A DNA stretch of 33,517 nucleotides from Luteimonas deserti (GCF_013425765.1 NZ_JACCJZ010000002.1:1-33517), one strand, 5' to 3'. Counted from the first letter of the stretch, positions 8,775 through 18,144 are shown. The notes: a model not told the origin generated them from the sequence alone. Numbers and translations are program-made.

Positions 8775-9362
8775 TCAGCCGGCTGTCCGCTCGCCTGCCA
8801 TGGAACGCCGGATGTCCTCGACCATCTGCGCGACCGGCTGGTCGTACTGGAAGGCCAGGCGCAGCCGGCCGTCCGGGCCGATCAGATAGTTCACCATGGT
8901 GTGGTCCATGGCGTAGGACGAACTGGTGGGAACCTCGCGGTACGTCACCCGGAAGGCCTGCGCGGCCAGCCGCGTCTGCATCTCGTCGCCGCGCAGTGCG
9001 ACGATGTCGCCGCCGAAGGCGCCGACGTACTGCTCGAGGACCTCGCCGGTGTCCCGCTTCGGATCCACGGTGACGAACACGATGCGCAGGCGCTCGCCCT
9101 GCTCGCCCAGCGCGCGGCGCACCTGGGTGGCCTTGAGCAGGCTGGTGGGACAGACCTCGGGGCAATGGGTGTAGCCGAACGACAGCAGCACGTAGTCACC
9201 GCGGAAATCGCCGAGGCGACGCGGCTGACCCCGGGTGTCGAGCAGATCGAGGCTGCGCCCGTACGATGCGCCCGTCAGATCGGTCCCGTGGTACGGACCG
9301 GGCGCCGGCCCATTGCAGGCCGCGAGCAGCAACGCAAGAAAGAAGACCGGAACGAAACGCAC
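8775..9362 (-). CDS. SCO1/SenC copper-binding lipoprotein
   Basis: This thioredoxin-fold SCO family protein helps insert copper into the CuA centre of cytochrome c oxidase. Starting at GTG 9362 it is 195 residues: a lipoprotein signal (FFLALLLAAC, lipidated C16), then GDYVLLSFGYTHCPEVCP with C67/C71, and H154 in AMDHTMVNYLIGPDG, the third copper ligand. The GTG start is inferred because it puts the signal peptide at the N-terminus; no ATG lies in that position and the frame stays open far upstream. It is 92 bp upstream of the response regulator on the same strand, and the aminotransferase lies 110 bp before it. The family link to cytochrome oxidase fits the nearby ccm operon. Confidence 0.9.
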   Translation of the reverse strand: MRFVPVFFLALLLAACNGPAPGPYHGTDLTGASYGRSLDLLDTRGQPRRLGDFRGDYVLLSFGYTHCPEVCPTSLLKATQVRRALGEQGERLRIVFVTVDPKRDTGEVLEQYVGAFGGDIVALRGDEMQTRLAAQAFRVTYREVPTSSSYAMDHTMVNYLIGPDGRLRLAFQYDQPVAQMVEDIRRSMAGERTAG

Positions 9363-9472
9363 GACAGACCATCCGACGACAGGTCGGCCGCACACCGCGG
9401 CCGATGACGATTCTAAGGTCGCGCAGCTGAAGTCCCGGTTGCGACCGATCGTCGCAGGCCGCCTCCGCGAGC

Positions 9473-10618
9473 TCAGAGCGCCTGCAGGCGCGTGATCGCG
9501 GCCTCCAGCGTGGCGTCGTTCTTGGCGAAGCACAGCCGCGCCAGACGCTGGCCCGGCGGCGGGACGGCGTAGAACGGCGACAGCGGAATCGCCGCGACGC
9601 CCCTCTCGATCGTCAGCCATCGGCAGAACGCCGCGTCGTCGAGATCGCTGACCTGCGAATAGTCGACGAGCTGGAAGTACCCTCCCGGCACCGGCAATGG
9701 TATGAGGCGGGTGGTCGCCAGCTGCGCGGCGAAGGCATCGCGCTTGGCCTGATAGAACGCGCCGAGCTGTTCGTAGTGTTCGGGCGCCTCGCGAAGCATG
9801 GCGGCGAAGGCGTGCTGGGCCGGCGCGAAGGTGCAGAACACGTTGTACTGGTGGACCTTGCGGAACTCCGCGGTCAGCACCGGCGGCGCGATGCAGTAGC
9901 CCAGCTTCCAGCCGGTGCAGTGGTAGGTCTTGCCGAAGCTCGAAACCACGAAGGCGCGCGCGCGCAGTTCCGGGTGGCGCAGCACCGATTCGTGGCGCGC
10001 GCCGTCGAAGACGATGTGTTCGTAGACTTCGTCCGACAGCAGCACGATGTCGGTATCGCGCAGCAGGTCGGTCAGCGCGGCGATGTCGGCTGCACCGAAC
10101 ATCGCGCCGGACGGATTGTGCGGGCTGTTGACGATGAGCATCCGCGTGCGCGGCGTGATCGCATCGCGCACGCGCTGCCAGTCGGGCGCGAAGGTCCGCG
10201 GGTCGAGCGGCACGTGCACCGCCACCGCGCCGGCCAGCTCGATCGCCGGCTCGTAGCTGTCGTACGCCGGGTCGAGCACGATGACTTCCTCGCCGGCGCG
10301 CACCACTGCGTGGATGGCGTTGAACAGCGCCTCGGTGGCACCGCTGGTCACGGTGATCTCGTGCTCGGCATCCGGCCTGTGGGCGTAGACCCGCTCGGTC
10401 TTCTCGGCGATCGCGTCGCGCAGCGCCGGGATGCCGGTCATCGGCGCATACTGGTTATGCCCGAGGCGCATCGCCTCCGCCAGCCCGTCCACGAGCCGGT
10501 CGGGCACGTCGAAGTCCGGGAAGCCCTGGCCCAGGTTGACCGCGCGGTGTTCGGCCGCCAGCTGCGACATCACGGTGAAGATCGTGGTGCCGACCTTGGG
10601 CAGCTTGGTCCGGGTCAT
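9473..10618 (-). CDS. Methionine-type PLP aminotransferase (YbdL-like)
   Basis: This 381-residue fold-type I class I/II aminotransferase shows the PLP lysine K230 in SSFGKTYHCTGWKLGYC, the substrate-binding block SPHNPSG (165-171) and LLSDEVYEHIVFD with the PLP-ring Asp (D196). E. coli YbdL (386 aa) is a methionine/aromatic aminotransferase and matches in length and in the opening LPKVGTTIFTVMSQLAAEHRAVNLGQGFPDFD. The likely role is transamination of 4-methylthio-2-oxobutanoate or related keto acids; substrate preference cannot be read from the sequence. ATG 10618 is chosen because the conserved N-terminus starts there. A TACACT -10-like element lies at 10657-10652 in the 70-bp region shared with the divergent DUF3293 gene. 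Confidence 0.9.
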   Translation of the reverse strand: MTRTKLPKVGTTIFTVMSQLAAEHRAVNLGQGFPDFDVPDRLVDGLAEAMRLGHNQYAPMTGIPALRDAIAEKTERVYAHRPDAEHEITVTSGATEALFNAIHAVVRAGEEVIVLDPAYDSYEPAIELAGAVAVHVPLDPRTFAPDWQRVRDAITPRTRMLIVNSPHNPSGAMFGAADIAALTDLLRDTDIVLLSDEVYEHIVFDGARHESVLRHPELRARAFVVSSFGKTYHCTGWKLGYCIAPPVLTAEFRKVHQYNVFCTFAPAQHAFAAMLREAPEHYEQLGAFYQAKRDAFAAQLATTRLIPLPVPGGYFQLVDYSQVSDLDDAAFCRWLTIERGVAAIPLSPFYAVPPPGQRLARLCFAKNDATLEAAITRLQAL

Positions 10619-10688
10619 GGGCGGGTTTCCGTTGGTTGCACGAGGGCCACGAGTGTACGGACGCGGGCCAGGGGGATAAACCGCAGGC

Positions 10689-11171
10689 ATGAACGACCAG
10701 CATTCCATCGACGACGCCCGGCTCATCGTGCTGCTGCACGCCTATCTGGCCGCGCGCTACCGCTGGCAGTCGCGGGCGGACTGGCACGACGTGGTGATCG
10801 GTCTGCCCACGCCCGGTCTCGACCTGCATTACCCCCATGCGCCGAGCTACGGTCTGCTGTCGGCTTGGAATCCCCATTCCACGCAGCGCGCCGCGACCGA
10901 GAACCGGCGTGCGGACAAGGCGCTCGATGCGGAACTGGCCGCCACCGGCCTGCCCTACATTCCCGCCTTCGCCAGCGCGGCGGACCGCAGCTGGCGCGAG
11001 CCGAGCTGGATCGTGTTCGGCATGCCGCTGACCGACTTCGACGGTCTCGCCCGCCGCTACGGCCAGCTCGGTACCCTGTGGTGGGCACGCGAGCGCGCGG
11101 TGCGTCTGCGCATGGACGCGCGGCGCCCCGACGGCCTGGAAGGCGACTGCGACGTCGACTGGCTGCGCTGA
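10689..11171 (+). CDS. DUF3293 domain protein
   Basis: This 160-residue soluble protein is recognised as DUF3293 by the block GLLSAWNPHSTQRAATENRRADKALDAE and the later SWIVFGMPLTDFDGLARRYGQ. The function of the family is unknown. No signal peptide or membrane segment is seen. It is divergent from the aminotransferase. The ccmA promoter appears to begin inside its stop codon, so it lies directly upstream of, but probably not inside, the ccm operon. Confidence 0.83.
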   Translation: MNDQHSIDDARLIVLLHAYLAARYRWQSRADWHDVVIGLPTPGLDLHYPHAPSYGLLSAWNPHSTQRAATENRRADKALDAELAATGLPYIPAFASAADRSWREPSWIVFGMPLTDFDGLARRYGQLGTLWWARERAVRLRMDARRPDGLEGDCDVDWLR

Positions 11172-11196
11172 CGGCGCGCACCGCACACCCTAAGAT
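11168..11196 (+). promoter_or_regulatory. Candidate ccm operon promoter
   Basis: CTGACG (11168-11173) and TAAGAT (11191-11196) are separated by exactly 17 bp, each matching the sigma-70 consensus at 4 of 6 positions. The start site would be about 11203, giving a leader of about 35 nt before ccmA. The -35 overlaps the DUF3293 stop codon. Confidence 0.5.
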
Positions 11197-11238
11197 GACG
11201 CGCGGCCCTTATGGCCACGTGTCGGACACCGCCGCCGG

Positions 11239-11871
11239 ATGACCATCGCCCCACCGCTGCTCGCCGCCCGAGGACTGCGCTACTCGCGCGACTCCCAGGC
11301 CGTGTTCGGCCCCCTGGATTTCGAGGTCGGCGCCGGCGAGGCGCTGCTGGTGCGCGGCGGCAACGGCGCGGGCAAGACCACCCTGCTGCGGGTGCTGGCC
11401 GGCCTGCTCGCGGCCGAAGCGGGAACGGTGGAGGTGGCTGGCCGCCCGGCCGCGCGCGCCATGCGCGCAGGCACGATGGCCTATCTCGGACACCTGCCCG
11501 GCATGAAGGGCGATCTCGACGCCTACGACAACCTGGCGTTCCTGGCGCGGTTGCAGGGCCGGCGCGCGCAGCAGGACAGCGCGCGTGCGCTGGCGGTCGT
11601 CGGCCTGGCCGCGCACGCGCACCTTCCGGTGCGGCAGATGTCGGCGGGCCAGCGCAAGCGCCTGTCCCTGGCGCGCCTGTGGATGTCGCCCGCGCCGCTG
11701 TGGCTGCTGGACGAGCCCTACGCAAACCTCGACCTGCCCGGAATCGACCTGGTCAACCGCATGATCCGGGCCCAGCTCGACGACGGAGGAGCGGCCCTGG
11801 TGACCACCCACGGCGCCTATGCCGCGCCGCCGGTGCGCACCCGCGAGTTCTCGCTGGACGCAGCCGCGTGA
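11239..11871 (+). CDS. ccmA: Heme exporter ATP-binding protein CcmA
   Basis: This 210-residue ABC ATPase works with CcmB, C and D in release of holo-CcmE during cytochrome c maturation. Walker A is GGNGAGKT (40-47), the ABC signature is [14 protein letters not shown] (134 on), Walker B is LWLLDEP (154-160) and the switch histidine is H191 (LVTTHG). Length matches E. coli CcmA (207). It is the first gene of the operon, and its TGA overlaps the ccmB GTG. Confidence 0.96.
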   Translation: MTIAPPLLAARGLRYSRDSQAVFGPLDFEVGAGEALLVRGGNGAGKTTLLRVLAGLLAAEAGTVEVAGRPAARAMRAGTMAYLGHLPGMKGDLDAYDNLAFLARLQGRRAQQDSARALAVVGLAAHAHLPVRQMSAGQRKRLSLARLWMSPAPLWLLDEPYANLDLPGIDLVNRMIRAQLDDGGAALVTTHGAYAAPPVRTREFSLDAAA

Positions 11872-12560
11872 TCGATCCCGCGACGCCGACCCTCGCCGGC
11901 AGTGCGCGTGCCCTGCTGGCCCGCGATCTGCGGCTGCTGTGGCGACGGCGCGGCGATGCCCTGCAACCGGCGCTGTTCGCACTGCTGGTGGTCGTGCTGT
12001 TCGCACTCGCCCTCGGCAACGAGCCGGCGATACTCGCCCGGGTCGCCCCCGGCGTGCTGTGGGTGGCGGTGGTGCTGTCCGGTCTGCTCGCACTCGACAC
12101 CCTGTTCCGCGGCGACGCCGAGGACGGCTCGCTCGAACAATGGATGCTGGCGCCCGTGCCGCTCGGCTGGCTGGTGCTGGTGCGCACGCTCTCGCACTGG
12201 GCCACGACCGCCCTGCCCCTGCTGCTCGCCGCGCCGTTGCTGGCGACCCTGCTCGGCTTGCCGGCGGACCGATTGCCGGTGCTGCTCGCCGGGCTCGCGC
12301 TCGGCACCCCGCTGCTCAGCCTGCTCGGCGCCGTGGTCGCCGCGCTGACCATCGGCATGCGCCGTTCCGGTATCCTGTTGGCGCTTCTGGCCCTGCCCCT
12401 GTACGTTCCGGTGCTGGTGTTCGGTGCCGGCAGCGTCGCGATCGCGGCGCAGGGGCACGACCCGTCAGGTGGCCTGCTGCTGCTGGCTGCGGGTCTGGTC
12501 GCCGCGCTGGTCCTGGCGCCGCTCACCGCGGCCGCCGCCATCCGCATCGCACTCGATTGA
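11868..12560 (+). CDS. ccmB: Heme exporter membrane protein CcmB
   Basis: This 230-residue integral membrane protein is the permease partner of CcmA. It has about six hydrophobic segments ([92 protein letters not shown]) and the family block [17 protein letters not shown]. The start is GTG 11868, which overlaps the ccmA stop as GTGA; no ATG fits the conserved N-terminus ([15 protein letters not shown]). About 118 bp separate it from ccmC, the widest gap in the operon. Confidence 0.93.
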   Translation: MIDPATPTLAGSARALLARDLRLLWRRRGDALQPALFALLVVVLFALALGNEPAILARVAPGVLWVAVVLSGLLALDTLFRGDAEDGSLEQWMLAPVPLGWLVLVRTLSHWATTALPLLLAAPLLATLLGLPADRLPVLLAGLALGTPLLSLLGAVVAALTIGMRRSGILLALLALPLYVPVLVFGAGSVAIAAQGHDPSGGLLLLAAGLVAALVLAPLTAAAAIRIALD

Positions 12561-12569
12561 ACGGCCTCG

Positions 12570-12593
12570 CGACGGGTCTGGAGGGTCCCGTCG
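12570..12593 (+). other. Stem-loop in the ccmB-ccmC gap
   Basis: CGACGGG (12570-12576) pairs with CCCGTCG (12587-12593) around a 10-nt loop. There is no U-tract, so it is not an intrinsic terminator. It may protect or separate the ccmAB part of the message. A functional role is inference. Confidence 0.35.
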
Positions 12594-12678
12594 CCGACGT
12601 GAGATTGCTCGCCCCGTGGCAGGCCACCGCGCCCGCGCCTCGGAACCGCCAGCCCGCCACGCCCGCATGCCCCGTCGA

Positions 12679-13440
12679 ATGAATCCGATCGTCCGCTGGT
12701 TCCATCAACTCGGTTCGCCCCCCGTCTTCGACCGATTCGCCCGGCGCTGGGCGCCGTGGGCGTTCGCCCTCGCGCTGACGACCCTGGGGGTGGGGCTGTA
12801 CGGGGCGCTGTTCGTGGTCCCGGCCGATTACCAGCAGGGCGACAGCTTCCGCATCCTCTACATCCACGTACCGAGCGCATGGATGAGCCTGATGGTGTTC
12901 GCGGTGATGGCCGGGTACGGCGCGATCGCGCTGATCTGGCGCATCAAACTGTGCGAGATCCTGGCCATGGCCTGTGCACCGATCGGCGCCGCGTTCACCG
13001 TCATCACCCTGGCGACCGGGTCGATCTGGGGCCGTCCGATGTGGGGCGCGTGGTGGAGCTGGGATCCGCGCCTGACCACGGAACTGATCCTGCTGTTCCT
13101 CTACCTCGGCGTGATCGGCCTGTACGGCGCGATCGAGGACCGGCGCGCCGCGGCGCGTGCGGCCTCGCTGCTGGCGATCGTCGGCGTGGCGCTGCTGCCG
13201 GTGATCCGCTACTCGGTGGTGTGGTGGGACTCGCTGCACCAGGGGCAGACCATCCGCGTGTTCGGCGAATCGACGATCGATGCGAGCATGGCCTGGCCGC
13301 TGGTGTGGACGGTGATCGCGACCAAGTTCTGGTTCGTCGGGTCGCTGCTGGCCCGGGCGCGGGCCGACAATCTCCGCCGCGAGGCGGGCAAGGACTGGGT
13401 ACGCCGGCTGGTGGCGCCGGCGGCCGGAGGCGTGGCATGA
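12679..13440 (+). CDS. ccmC: Heme handling protein CcmC
   Basis: This 253-residue six-helix protein positions heme and attaches it to CcmE in the periplasm. The tryptophan-rich WWD motif WGAWWSWDPRLT is at 122-133, and the presumed axial histidines are H63 (YIHVPSAW) and H187 (DSLHQG). ATG 12679 (MNPIVRWFHQLGSPP) is aligned with the E. coli start; an in-frame ATG at 12667 would add four residues. The ribosome site is weak. The stop overlaps ccmD by ATGA. Confidence 0.95.
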   Translation: MNPIVRWFHQLGSPPVFDRFARRWAPWAFALALTTLGVGLYGALFVVPADYQQGDSFRILYIHVPSAWMSLMVFAVMAGYGAIALIWRIKLCEILAMACAPIGAAFTVITLATGSIWGRPMWGAWWSWDPRLTTELILLFLYLGVIGLYGAIEDRRAAARAASLLAIVGVALLPVIRYSVVWWDSLHQGQTIRVFGESTIDASMAWPLVWTVIATKFWFVGSLLARARADNLRREAGKDWVRRLVAPAAGGVA

Positions 13441-13610
13441 GTTATCTGGAATACGTGGTCGCGGCGTATGCGGTTTTCGCCGCGGTACTGGCCTGGGACT
13501 TCGTCGCACCGCGCGTGCGCATCGCGCAGACCTTGCGCGCGGCGCGACTGCTCGCGGCCCGTCGTGACAGCGCCGCACGGGCGCCTGCGGCCGTGGAGTT
13601 GAGCCGATGA
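13437..13610 (+). CDS. ccmD: Heme exporter small protein CcmD
   Basis: This 57-residue single-pass membrane protein begins [23 protein letters not shown] and continues with a basic cytoplasmic tail ([16 protein letters not shown]). CcmD holds CcmE in complex with CcmABC and is needed for its release. Size, topology and position between ccmC and ccmE identify it. Both ends overlap the neighbouring genes by ATGA. Confidence 0.93.
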   Translation: MSYLEYVVAAYAVFAAVLAWDFVAPRVRIAQTLRAARLLAARRDSAARAPAAVELSR

Positions 13611-14089
13611 ACCCGGTGCGCCGGCGACGGATCTGGTTCGTGGTGGCGCTGGTCGCGGCCAGCGCCTTGTCGATGACGCTGATCGCATTCGCCCTGCAGC
13701 GCAACGTGGCCTATCTCTACACGCCGGCCGAAGTGCTGGGAGGCGCTGCGGGCGCGGCCGTGGCGTCGGGCGAGGCCCGGTTCCGTCTCGGGGGCATGGT
13801 GGCTGAAGGCTCGTTCACCCGCGCCGAAGGCTCGATGGAAGCCGGCTTCCGGGTCACCGATGGCGACGCGGAACTGCCGGTGCGCTACACCGGGCTGCTC
13901 CCCGATCTGTTCCGCGAGCAGCAGGCGGTGGTCGCGACGGGGCGCATGGACGGCGGCGTGTTCGTCGCCGAGCAGGTGCTGGCCCGTCACGACGAGACCT
14001 ACGTGCCCAAGGAAGTGGCGGACAAGATGGGCCTGGCCCATCAGAAGCACGGCGTGGCGACGCCGGCCGACGCCGGCAGCGCGCAGTGA
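13607..14089 (+). CDS. ccmE: Heme chaperone CcmE
   Basis: This 160-residue periplasmic heme carrier has an N-terminal anchor ([22 protein letters not shown]) and an OB-fold domain. The covalent heme-binding H128 and axial Y132 lie in [12 protein letters not shown], matching H130/Y134 of E. coli. It shuttles heme from CcmC to the CcmFH ligase. Its ATG overlaps the ccmD stop by 4 bp, and 48 bp separate it from ccmF. Confidence 0.96.
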   Translation: MNPVRRRRIWFVVALVAASALSMTLIAFALQRNVAYLYTPAEVLGGAAGAAVASGEARFRLGGMVAEGSFTRAEGSMEAGFRVTDGDAELPVRYTGLLPDLFREQQAVVATGRMDGGVFVAEQVLARHDETYVPKEVADKMGLAHQKHGVATPADAGSAQ

Positions 14090-14137
14090 TCCACACACCG
14101 GGACCCCGCCCGCCCCTCAGCCGCGGGGCGCACTCCG

Positions 14138-16087
14138 ATGCTGCCTGAACTCGGCCAGATCGCGCTGCTGCTGGCGCTGGTGGCGTCGCTGCTGCAGACC
14201 CTGCTGCCGCTGCTCGGCGCCCGGCGCGGTCTGGCGCCGTGGATGGCGAGCGCACGCCCCGCGGCCTATGCGCAGTGGCTGCTGATGTTCGCGGCCTGGG
14301 CGCTGCTCACCGCCGGGTTCGTGCTGCAGGACTTCTCGGTGCGCTATGTCGCCGAGAACTCGAACTCGCTGCTGCCGATGGTCTACCGCTTCACTGCGGT
14401 CTGGGGCGGTCACGAGGGTTCCCTTCTGCTCTGGGTCTTCGTGCTGGCGTGCTGGAACGCGGCCGTGGCCTGGCGCTCGCGCTCCCTGCCCGACGTGGTG
14501 CTGGCGCGGGTGCTCGGGATCCTCGGCGCGGTGAGTTTCGGATTCCTCGCCTTTCTGGTGTTCACCAGCAATCCGTTCGAGCGCATCCTGCCGATGCCGC
14601 TGGAAGGACGCGATCTGAACCCCCTGCTGCAGGACCCGGGGATGATCATCCATCCACCGATGCTCTACATCGGTTACTCGGGTTTCATCGTGCCGTTCGC
14701 ATTCGCGATCGCAGCGTTGCTCGACGGCCGGGTGGACGCGCACTGGCTGCGCTGGACCCGTCCCTGGACCAATATCGCCTTCGGCTTTCTGACCATCGGC
14801 ATCGCACTGGGGTCGTGGTGGGCGTACTACGAGCTGGGCTGGGGCGGCTGGTGGTTCTGGGATCCCGTCGAGAACGCGAGCTTCATGCCGTGGCTCGCAG
14901 GCGCGGCCCTGATCCATTCGCAGGCGGTCACCGAGAAGCGCGGCAGCTTCCACGGCTGGACCCTCCTGCTGGCGATCGCGACGTTCTCGCTGTCGCTGCT
15001 GGGTGCGTTCCTGGTGCGCTCGGGCGTGCTGACCAGCGTGCACAGCTTCGCCGCCGATCCCACGCGCGGGCTCTTCATCCTGGTGTTCCTCGGTATCGTC
15101 GTCGGCGGTTCGCTGCTGCTGTATGCACTCCGCGCGCCCGACAGCCGAGGCAAGCCGTTCACCGCGACCTCGCGCGAGACGCTGTTGCTGGCCAACAATC
15201 TACTGCTGGTGGCGGCCTGCGCGATGGTGCTGCTGGGCACGCTGTACCCGTTGCTGGCCGATGCGCTGGGCCTGGGCAAGATCTCGGTCGGCCCGCCGTA
15301 CTTCTCGCTGCTGTTCCTGCTGTTGATGGCGCCGCTCGTGCTGCTGCTGCCGTTCGGCCCGCTGACCCGCTGGCAGAACGAGGACGCGGCCGGACCGCTG
15401 CGCATGCTCGCGCCCTGGGCGGTGCTGGCGCTCGTGGCCGGCGCGCTGGTCTTTTTCGTCGCACCGCAGGGGCCTTGGAAGGCGGCGATGGGCGTGACCG
15501 GTGCGGTATGGGTGGCCGCAGGCACCCTGCGCTTCGCGTGGACGCGGCTGCGCATGCGTGCGTCTGGGACGCGCTTCACCGCGGAGATGACCGGAATGGT
15601 GCTCGCGCATTTCGGCCTTGCGGTGTTCGTGGCCGGCGCGTTGCTGGTGGAGGCGCTCAACGTGCAGCGCGAGGTCGCCCTGGCGCCGGGCCAGACACTC
15701 GTGATCGGGCGCGACAGCTTCGTCCTCGACGGTGTGGCCCGGCAGGCCGGCCCCAACTACACCGCCGACCGCGGCACGGTGCGCATGCTGCGCGACGACC
15801 GACCCGTGGCCACGCTCCACCCGGAGAAGCGCACCTACGCGAGCGGTGGCCAGGTGATGACCGAGACCGCCCTGCGGCCGGGTCCGCTGCGCGACGTCTA
15901 CGTCGCCCTCGGCGAGCCGCTCGGCGGCGGCGCCTGGGCGCTCCGTGTGCACCTCAAACCCTTCGTGCGCTGGGTGTGGGCGGGCGCACTGCTGATCGCG
16001 CTGGGCGCGTTCGTGGCAGCGGCCGACCGGCGTTTTCGCCGTCCGCGCAACGTCAGCGGCGCGCGGCCCGCCGAGGAGCAGGCATGA
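14138..16087 (+). CDS. ccmF: Cytochrome c heme lyase subunit CcmF
   Basis: This 649-residue polytopic membrane protein of the heme ligase module has the heme-handling WWD motif GWGGWWFWDPVENASFMPW at 234-252. It also carries conserved histidines, including H172 (IIHPPMLYIGYSG) and H260 (ALIHSQAV). A periplasmic domain lies near the C-terminus before the last helix (WVWAGALLIALGAFVAA). Length equals the E. coli protein (647). Its stop overlaps the ccmG start by ATGA. Confidence 0.97.
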   Translation: MLPELGQIALLLALVASLLQTLLPLLGARRGLAPWMASARPAAYAQWLLMFAAWALLTAGFVLQDFSVRYVAENSNSLLPMVYRFTAVWGGHEGSLLLWVFVLACWNAAVAWRSRSLPDVVLARVLGILGAVSFGFLAFLVFTSNPFERILPMPLEGRDLNPLLQDPGMIIHPPMLYIGYSGFIVPFAFAIAALLDGRVDAHWLRWTRPWTNIAFGFLTIGIALGSWWAYYELGWGGWWFWDPVENASFMPWLAGAALIHSQAVTEKRGSFHGWTLLLAIATFSLSLLGAFLVRSGVLTSVHSFAADPTRGLFILVFLGIVVGGSLLLYALRAPDSRGKPFTATSRETLLLANNLLLVAACAMVLLGTLYPLLADALGLGKISVGPPYFSLLFLLLMAPLVLLLPFGPLTRWQNEDAAGPLRMLAPWAVLALVAGALVFFVAPQGPWKAAMGVTGAVWVAAGTLRFAWTRLRMRASGTRFTAEMTGMVLAHFGLAVFVAGALLVEALNVQREVALAPGQTLVIGRDSFVLDGVARQAGPNYTADRGTVRMLRDDRPVATLHPEKRTYASGGQVMTETALRPGPLRDVYVALGEPLGGGAWALRVHLKPFVRWVWAGALLIALGAFVAAADRRFRRPRNVSGARPAEEQA

Positions 16088-16647
16088 GCCGGGCCGGTCC
16101 GCAGCGCTCGTATGCGCGCTGGCTGCCGCTGGTCGCGTTCGCGGCCGTCATCGCGCTGCTGGCCGCCGGGGTGTGGCTGAGCCGCGACCCGGATCGCGAC
16201 GTCCTGCCGTCTCCGCTGATCGGCCAGCCGGCACCGGCATTCCGCCTGCCGGTGCTGCACGAGCCCGGCCGGCTGGTCGATGCCGAGGACCTGCGTGGCC
16301 AGCCCTACCTGCTCAACGTGTGGGGCAGCTGGTGTCCGGGCTGCCGCGAGGAACATGCCGTGATCAACGCATTCGCCAAGACCCGGCGCGTGCGCGTGAT
16401 CGGCTACAACTGGAAGGACGAGCATGCGGATGCGCTGCGCTGGCTCGAGCAGTTCGGCAATCCCTACTGGGTGGTGCTGGTGGATTACGACGGCCACGCA
16501 GCGATCGACTGGGGCATCTACGGCGCGCCGGAAACGTTTCTGGTCGACGCCGACGGCATCGTGGTCTGGAAGCACGTGGGGCCGATGAGCACCGAGACGT
16601 TGCACACCGAGCTCATGCCGCGCGTCGATGCGCTGGAGGCGCGCTGA
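16084..16647 (+). CDS. ccmG: Thiol:disulfide interchange protein CcmG (DsbE)
   Basis: This 187-residue membrane-anchored thioredoxin keeps apocytochrome c cysteines or CcmH reduced. It has an anchor at 13-32 and the active site WCPGC (C84, C87) in LLNVWGSWCPGCREEH. The loop YGAPETFLVD contains the cis-proline and the E typical of CcmG. It starts inside the ccmF stop (ATGA) and ends in TGATG with ccmH. Confidence 0.95.
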   Translation: MSRAGPQRSYARWLPLVAFAAVIALLAAGVWLSRDPDRDVLPSPLIGQPAPAFRLPVLHEPGRLVDAEDLRGQPYLLNVWGSWCPGCREEHAVINAFAKTRRVRVIGYNWKDEHADALRWLEQFGNPYWVVLVDYDGHAAIDWGIYGAPETFLVDADGIVVWKHVGPMSTETLHTELMPRVDALEAR

Positions 16648-17087
16648 TGCGCGCGTGGCTGCTCGGCCTGCTGGTGTGCATCGCGGTCGCGCCCGTGCTG
16701 CAGGCCCAGGTGGCGGTGGATGCCTCGCCGCTGGAGTTCCGTGATCCGGCCGAAGAGCGCCGGTTCCACCGTCTGGTGTCCGAGCTGCGCTGCGTGATGT
16801 GCCAGAACCAGTCGCTGGCCGATTCGAATGCCCAGATCGCCCACGACCTGCGGCGCGAGGTGCTGCATCTCATGCGTCGCGATCTCGACGATGCCGCGGT
16901 CAAGGCCCACCTGGTGGCGCGCTACGGCGAGTTCGTGCTGTACCGCCCGCGCGTGCAGCCGGCCACCTGGCTGCTGTGGTTCGGCCCGCTGCTGCTGCTC
17001 GGTGCGGGCGGCCTGGTCATCTGGCGTCTGGCCGGTGCGCGTCGCGGCGGCCGGCCGCTCCCCCCTGACGACAGCCAGGAGTGGTGA
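16647..17087 (+). CDS. ccmH: Cytochrome c maturation protein CcmH (CcmL type)
   Basis: This 146-residue protein has a signal peptide ending near QAQVA, the redox motif LRCVMCQNQSLADSNA (C49, C52) and a C-terminal membrane helix (ATWLLWFGPLLLLGAGGLVIW). It corresponds to the N-terminal half of E. coli CcmH; the TPR half is the separate gene ccmI here. It reduces the apocytochrome CXXCH disulfide. Start and stop codons overlap the neighbours as TGATG. Confidence 0.95.
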   Translation: MRAWLLGLLVCIAVAPVLQAQVAVDASPLEFRDPAEERRFHRLVSELRCVMCQNQSLADSNAQIAHDLRREVLHLMRRDLDDAAVKAHLVARYGEFVLYRPRVQPATWLLWFGPLLLLGAGGLVIWRLAGARRGGRPLPPDDSQEW

Positions 17088-18094
17088 TGGCGCTGTTCCT
17101 CCTGATCGCGTTGCTGATGAGCCTCGCCACGACCGCCCTGCTGGTCCGTGGGCTCCGGCGCGGCGCGCCGCGTGTCGCACTCGGTGTCGGCATTCTCGTG
17201 CCCCTTCTGGTGGCGTCCATGTACCTGCTGGTGGGCACCCCCGCCGCCCTCGATCCCGACGCCGTGCGTGCACCCGAATCGCTCGAGGACGCTGTGGCAC
17301 GCCTGGAGGCCGACCTGCAACGCGATCCACGCCAGCCGGAGGGCTGGCTGCTGCTGGGCCGCGCCTACGCCGGCATGGAGCGCCCCGAGGACGCGCGGGA
17401 TGCGATCGGACGTGCCGCCGCGCTGCTCCCGGACGAAGACGGGGTGCAGGTGGAATATGCCCAGGCACGTGCCAATGCCGCTCCCGGCCGGCGCTTCGAT
17501 GCGGAGGCGGTGACGATCTTGCGCGACGTGCTCGCGCGCACACCCGACCACCAGCATGCGCGCTGGTTCCTGGGCATCGCCCAGCGCCAGGACGGTGACG
17601 ACGCCGCCGCGGTGGCGACCTGGACCCCCCTGCTCGACCAGCTCGATGCAGCGACCGCAGCGACCCTGCGCGCGCAGATCGAGGTCGCCCGCGCTGCAGC
17701 GGGCACGCCACCGGCCGGGGACGCCGCTGTTGCCGATCCTGCGTCCAGCGGCCTGCGGGTGCGGGTCGAGCTGGATCCGACAGCGCGTTCGCGTCTGTTG
17801 CACCTGCCGGCGGGCGCGCAGGTCTTCGTGATCGCGCGCGAGCCCGGCAATCCGATGCCGGTGGCGGTGCAACGGCACCCCGCGGCGTCGCTGCCGCTCG
17901 AGATCGCGCTCGGCGACGGCGACGGTCCGATGCCGACGCAGCGGCTGTCGGCGCTCGCGCGTGTCGAGGTGCTGGCGCGCGTGTCCGCATCCGGCCGCGC
18001 CGAACAGGGCCCGGACGATCTGCAGGCGCCGGCCGTGGTCGTCGATCTGCCGTCGGCTGCGCCGGTCGTGTTGCAGATCCGCGCGGAGCGATAG
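17087..18094 (+). CDS. ccmI: Cytochrome c maturation TPR protein CcmI
   Basis: This 335-residue apocytochrome c chaperone has two N-terminal membrane segments (LFLLIALLMSLATTALLVRGL and GVGILVPLLVASMYLLVG). TPR-like helices follow over about 68-200 (DPRQPEGWLLLGRAYAG, DHQHARWFLGIAQRQDGD), and then a beta-rich periplasmic domain. ATG 17087 overlaps the ccmH stop, and AGGAG at 17077-17081 supports it; GTG codons at 17081 and 17084 are alternatives. It is the last ccm gene. No U-tract terminator follows in the 50 bp before the next gene. Confidence 0.91.
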   Translation: MALFLLIALLMSLATTALLVRGLRRGAPRVALGVGILVPLLVASMYLLVGTPAALDPDAVRAPESLEDAVARLEADLQRDPRQPEGWLLLGRAYAGMERPEDARDAIGRAAALLPDEDGVQVEYAQARANAAPGRRFDAEAVTILRDVLARTPDHQHARWFLGIAQRQDGDDAAAVATWTPLLDQLDAATAATLRAQIEVARAAAGTPPAGDAAVADPASSGLRVRVELDPTARSRLLHLPAGAQVFVIAREPGNPMPVAVQRHPAASLPLEIALGDGDGPMPTQRLSALARVEVLARVSASGRAEQGPDDLQAPAVVVDLPSAAPVVLQIRAER

Positions 18095-18132
18095 ACGCGT
18101 CGCCGCGCGGCCGGCCTGCGGGACGCAATCGC

Positions 18133-18138
18133 TACACT
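18133..18138 (+). promoter_or_regulatory. -10 box of the metX-like gene, predicted leaderless
   Basis: TACACT ends 6 nt before ATG 18145, which places the transcription start at or beside the start codon. No clear -35 is visible. Confidence 0.45.
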
Positions 18139-18144
18139 TGGCCG

